Assembly (NCBI RefSeq): GCF_000270305.1
Contig: NC_015737.1
Location: forward strand, 1-64,000
DNA: 64,000 nt
From: Clostridium sp. SY8519
Lineage (GTDB): Bacteria > Bacillota > Clostridia > Lachnospirales > Lachnospiraceae
Direction: 5' to 3'
The position numbers and the translations under genes are program-made. Positions within the stretch are counted from its first letter, which is position 1, and each line of letters starts with the position of its first letter. Under the pieces are notes generated by a model, which ran no database searches, had not been told where the DNA came from, and was given only the letters and a program-made list of their open reading frames with translations. Of this stretch, positions 63,617 to 64,000 are shown in pieces.

Positions 63617-64000
63617 CTGTCTGCCTCCTCATTTTTTCGCATAAAAATACCACCAGCATAAGCTGGTGGTATGTATATAAACTTATATGCAGACTTAATA
63701 GACGGCGTTAATATCGAGATACCCGGCAGGATATCTTTAGCAATTTTTAACGCTTCAACTACCTTTTTCATCATGGAATTTTCCATCAAAAACTCAATGC
63801 TGCATTCCGTGATTCCGATATCATCTAATGATATTACCGCACGTCCCGTCTTTATATTCATGTATTTAAACCCTTTGATTCGTCCGCTATCCACTTGATT
63901 GCACATAATGTCCAGCCAATAGCTTTCATCAATATGAAACCGCTCAGGGCTGATATGAGCAAGCTGAACTTTCTCTCCTGCCCTTGCCGCAGCATATAGC
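63613..64000 (-). CDS. YjcQ-like protein, partial at window edge, hybrid C-terminus
   Basis: The frame enters from the right edge (LYAAARAGEKVQLAHISPER) and runs through the YjcQ-like core (SYWLDIMCNQVDSGRIKGF ... SIEFLMENSMM) to ILPGI near 63730. The last 35 residues come from the 492-bp repeat read in a frame not used elsewhere. The hybrid end marks a recombination junction at 63728. The start codon lies outside the window. Confidence 0.65.
   Translation of the reverse strand, partial: LYAAARAGEKVQLAHISPERFHIDESYWLDIMCNQVDSGRIKGFKYMNIKTGRAVISLDDIGITECSIEFLMENSMMKKVVEALKIAKDILPGISILTPSIKSAYKFIYIPPAYAGGIFMRKNEEADR
63641..63670 (-). terminator. Cassette terminator 4
   Basis: Same hairpin as 60825-60854 within the 492-bp repeat, with minus-strand tail ATTTTTATG. 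Confidence 0.8.

Larger units (their letters stand above)
63237..63728. repeat. 492-bp direct repeat, copy B
   Basis: Partner of 60421-60912 at a constant offset of 2816 bases. See that entry for content. Confidence 0.9.

Noticed and set aside
59901..63670. CRISPR or integron cassette array
   Set aside because: The repeated hairpins are terminators with irregular spacing. There are no short regular spacers, attC-type sites or integrase in view.

Overview
This window looks like the chromosome of a strictly anaerobic, gut-type Clostridia, most likely Lachnospiraceae-like. The evidence is Firmicutes Shine-Dalgarno and sigma-A style promoters, a V-type ATPase operon, hybrid cluster protein, rubredoxin, a stand-alone EtfAB pair, ClpC/ClpB/ClpX, a CIRCE element and a BhsA-free, single-membrane set of lipoproteins. 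No rRNA, CRISPR array or intact insertion sequence was seen. The species cannot be named from the sequence.

Layout. 1-9.9 kb: radA, clpC and a GntR-type regulator form an operon, followed by a lipoprotein and a cluster of acyltransferase-like protein, zinc-ribbon membrane protein and esterase, then a YlmH-like S4 protein and a YbjQ protein. 9.9-18.8 kb: a complete nine-gene V-ATPase operon (G/H-I-K-E-C-F-A-B-D) whose K subunit carries the residues of a sodium-binding rotor. 19-28 kb: FlK-like thioesterase, rarA, hcp with a divergent Crp/Fnr regulator, a hemerythrin operon, and clpB under CIRCE control. Two promoters (hcp, and the operon containing the hemerythrin) carry the same 16-bp palindrome at the same place relative to the -10 box; one copy is embedded in the clpB terminator hairpin. 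28-30.2 kb: an island with an integrase remnant and a three-gene DUF3791/DUF3990 cassette. 30-50 kb: secreted and cell-wall proteins, etfBA, Nudix, a PurF-like protein without its N-terminal cysteine, an amidase, HAD phosphatase, rubredoxin (too short for most ORF callers), sulfotransferase, transglutaminase-like lipoprotein, clpX, an LtaS-like enzyme with an extra C-terminal domain, uridine phosphorylase, and cysK divergent from an Rrf2 regulator.

49.4-56.6 kb is the most unusual metabolic locus: a cytoplasmic molybdopterin oxidoreductase, a four-cluster ferredoxin, a TorD-chaperone/AsrA fusion, an AsrB-like NAD(P)H-FAD subunit and an arginase-fold protein in one operon. It looks like a soluble NAD(P)H-driven reductase in which the siroheme AsrC subunit is replaced by a Mo enzyme. 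Its substrate is unknown. The promoter is preceded by repeated operator-like sequences and followed by a structured leader.

58.35-64 kb: the 3' half of a tRNA-Lys gene marks the end of an integrated element. The element contains decayed phage structural genes (scaffold, Prp protease, MuF-type minor head protein C-terminus) and an array of displaced toxin-tip and immunity-like cassettes, including a 492-bp near-identical direct repeat. The element continues beyond the right edge.
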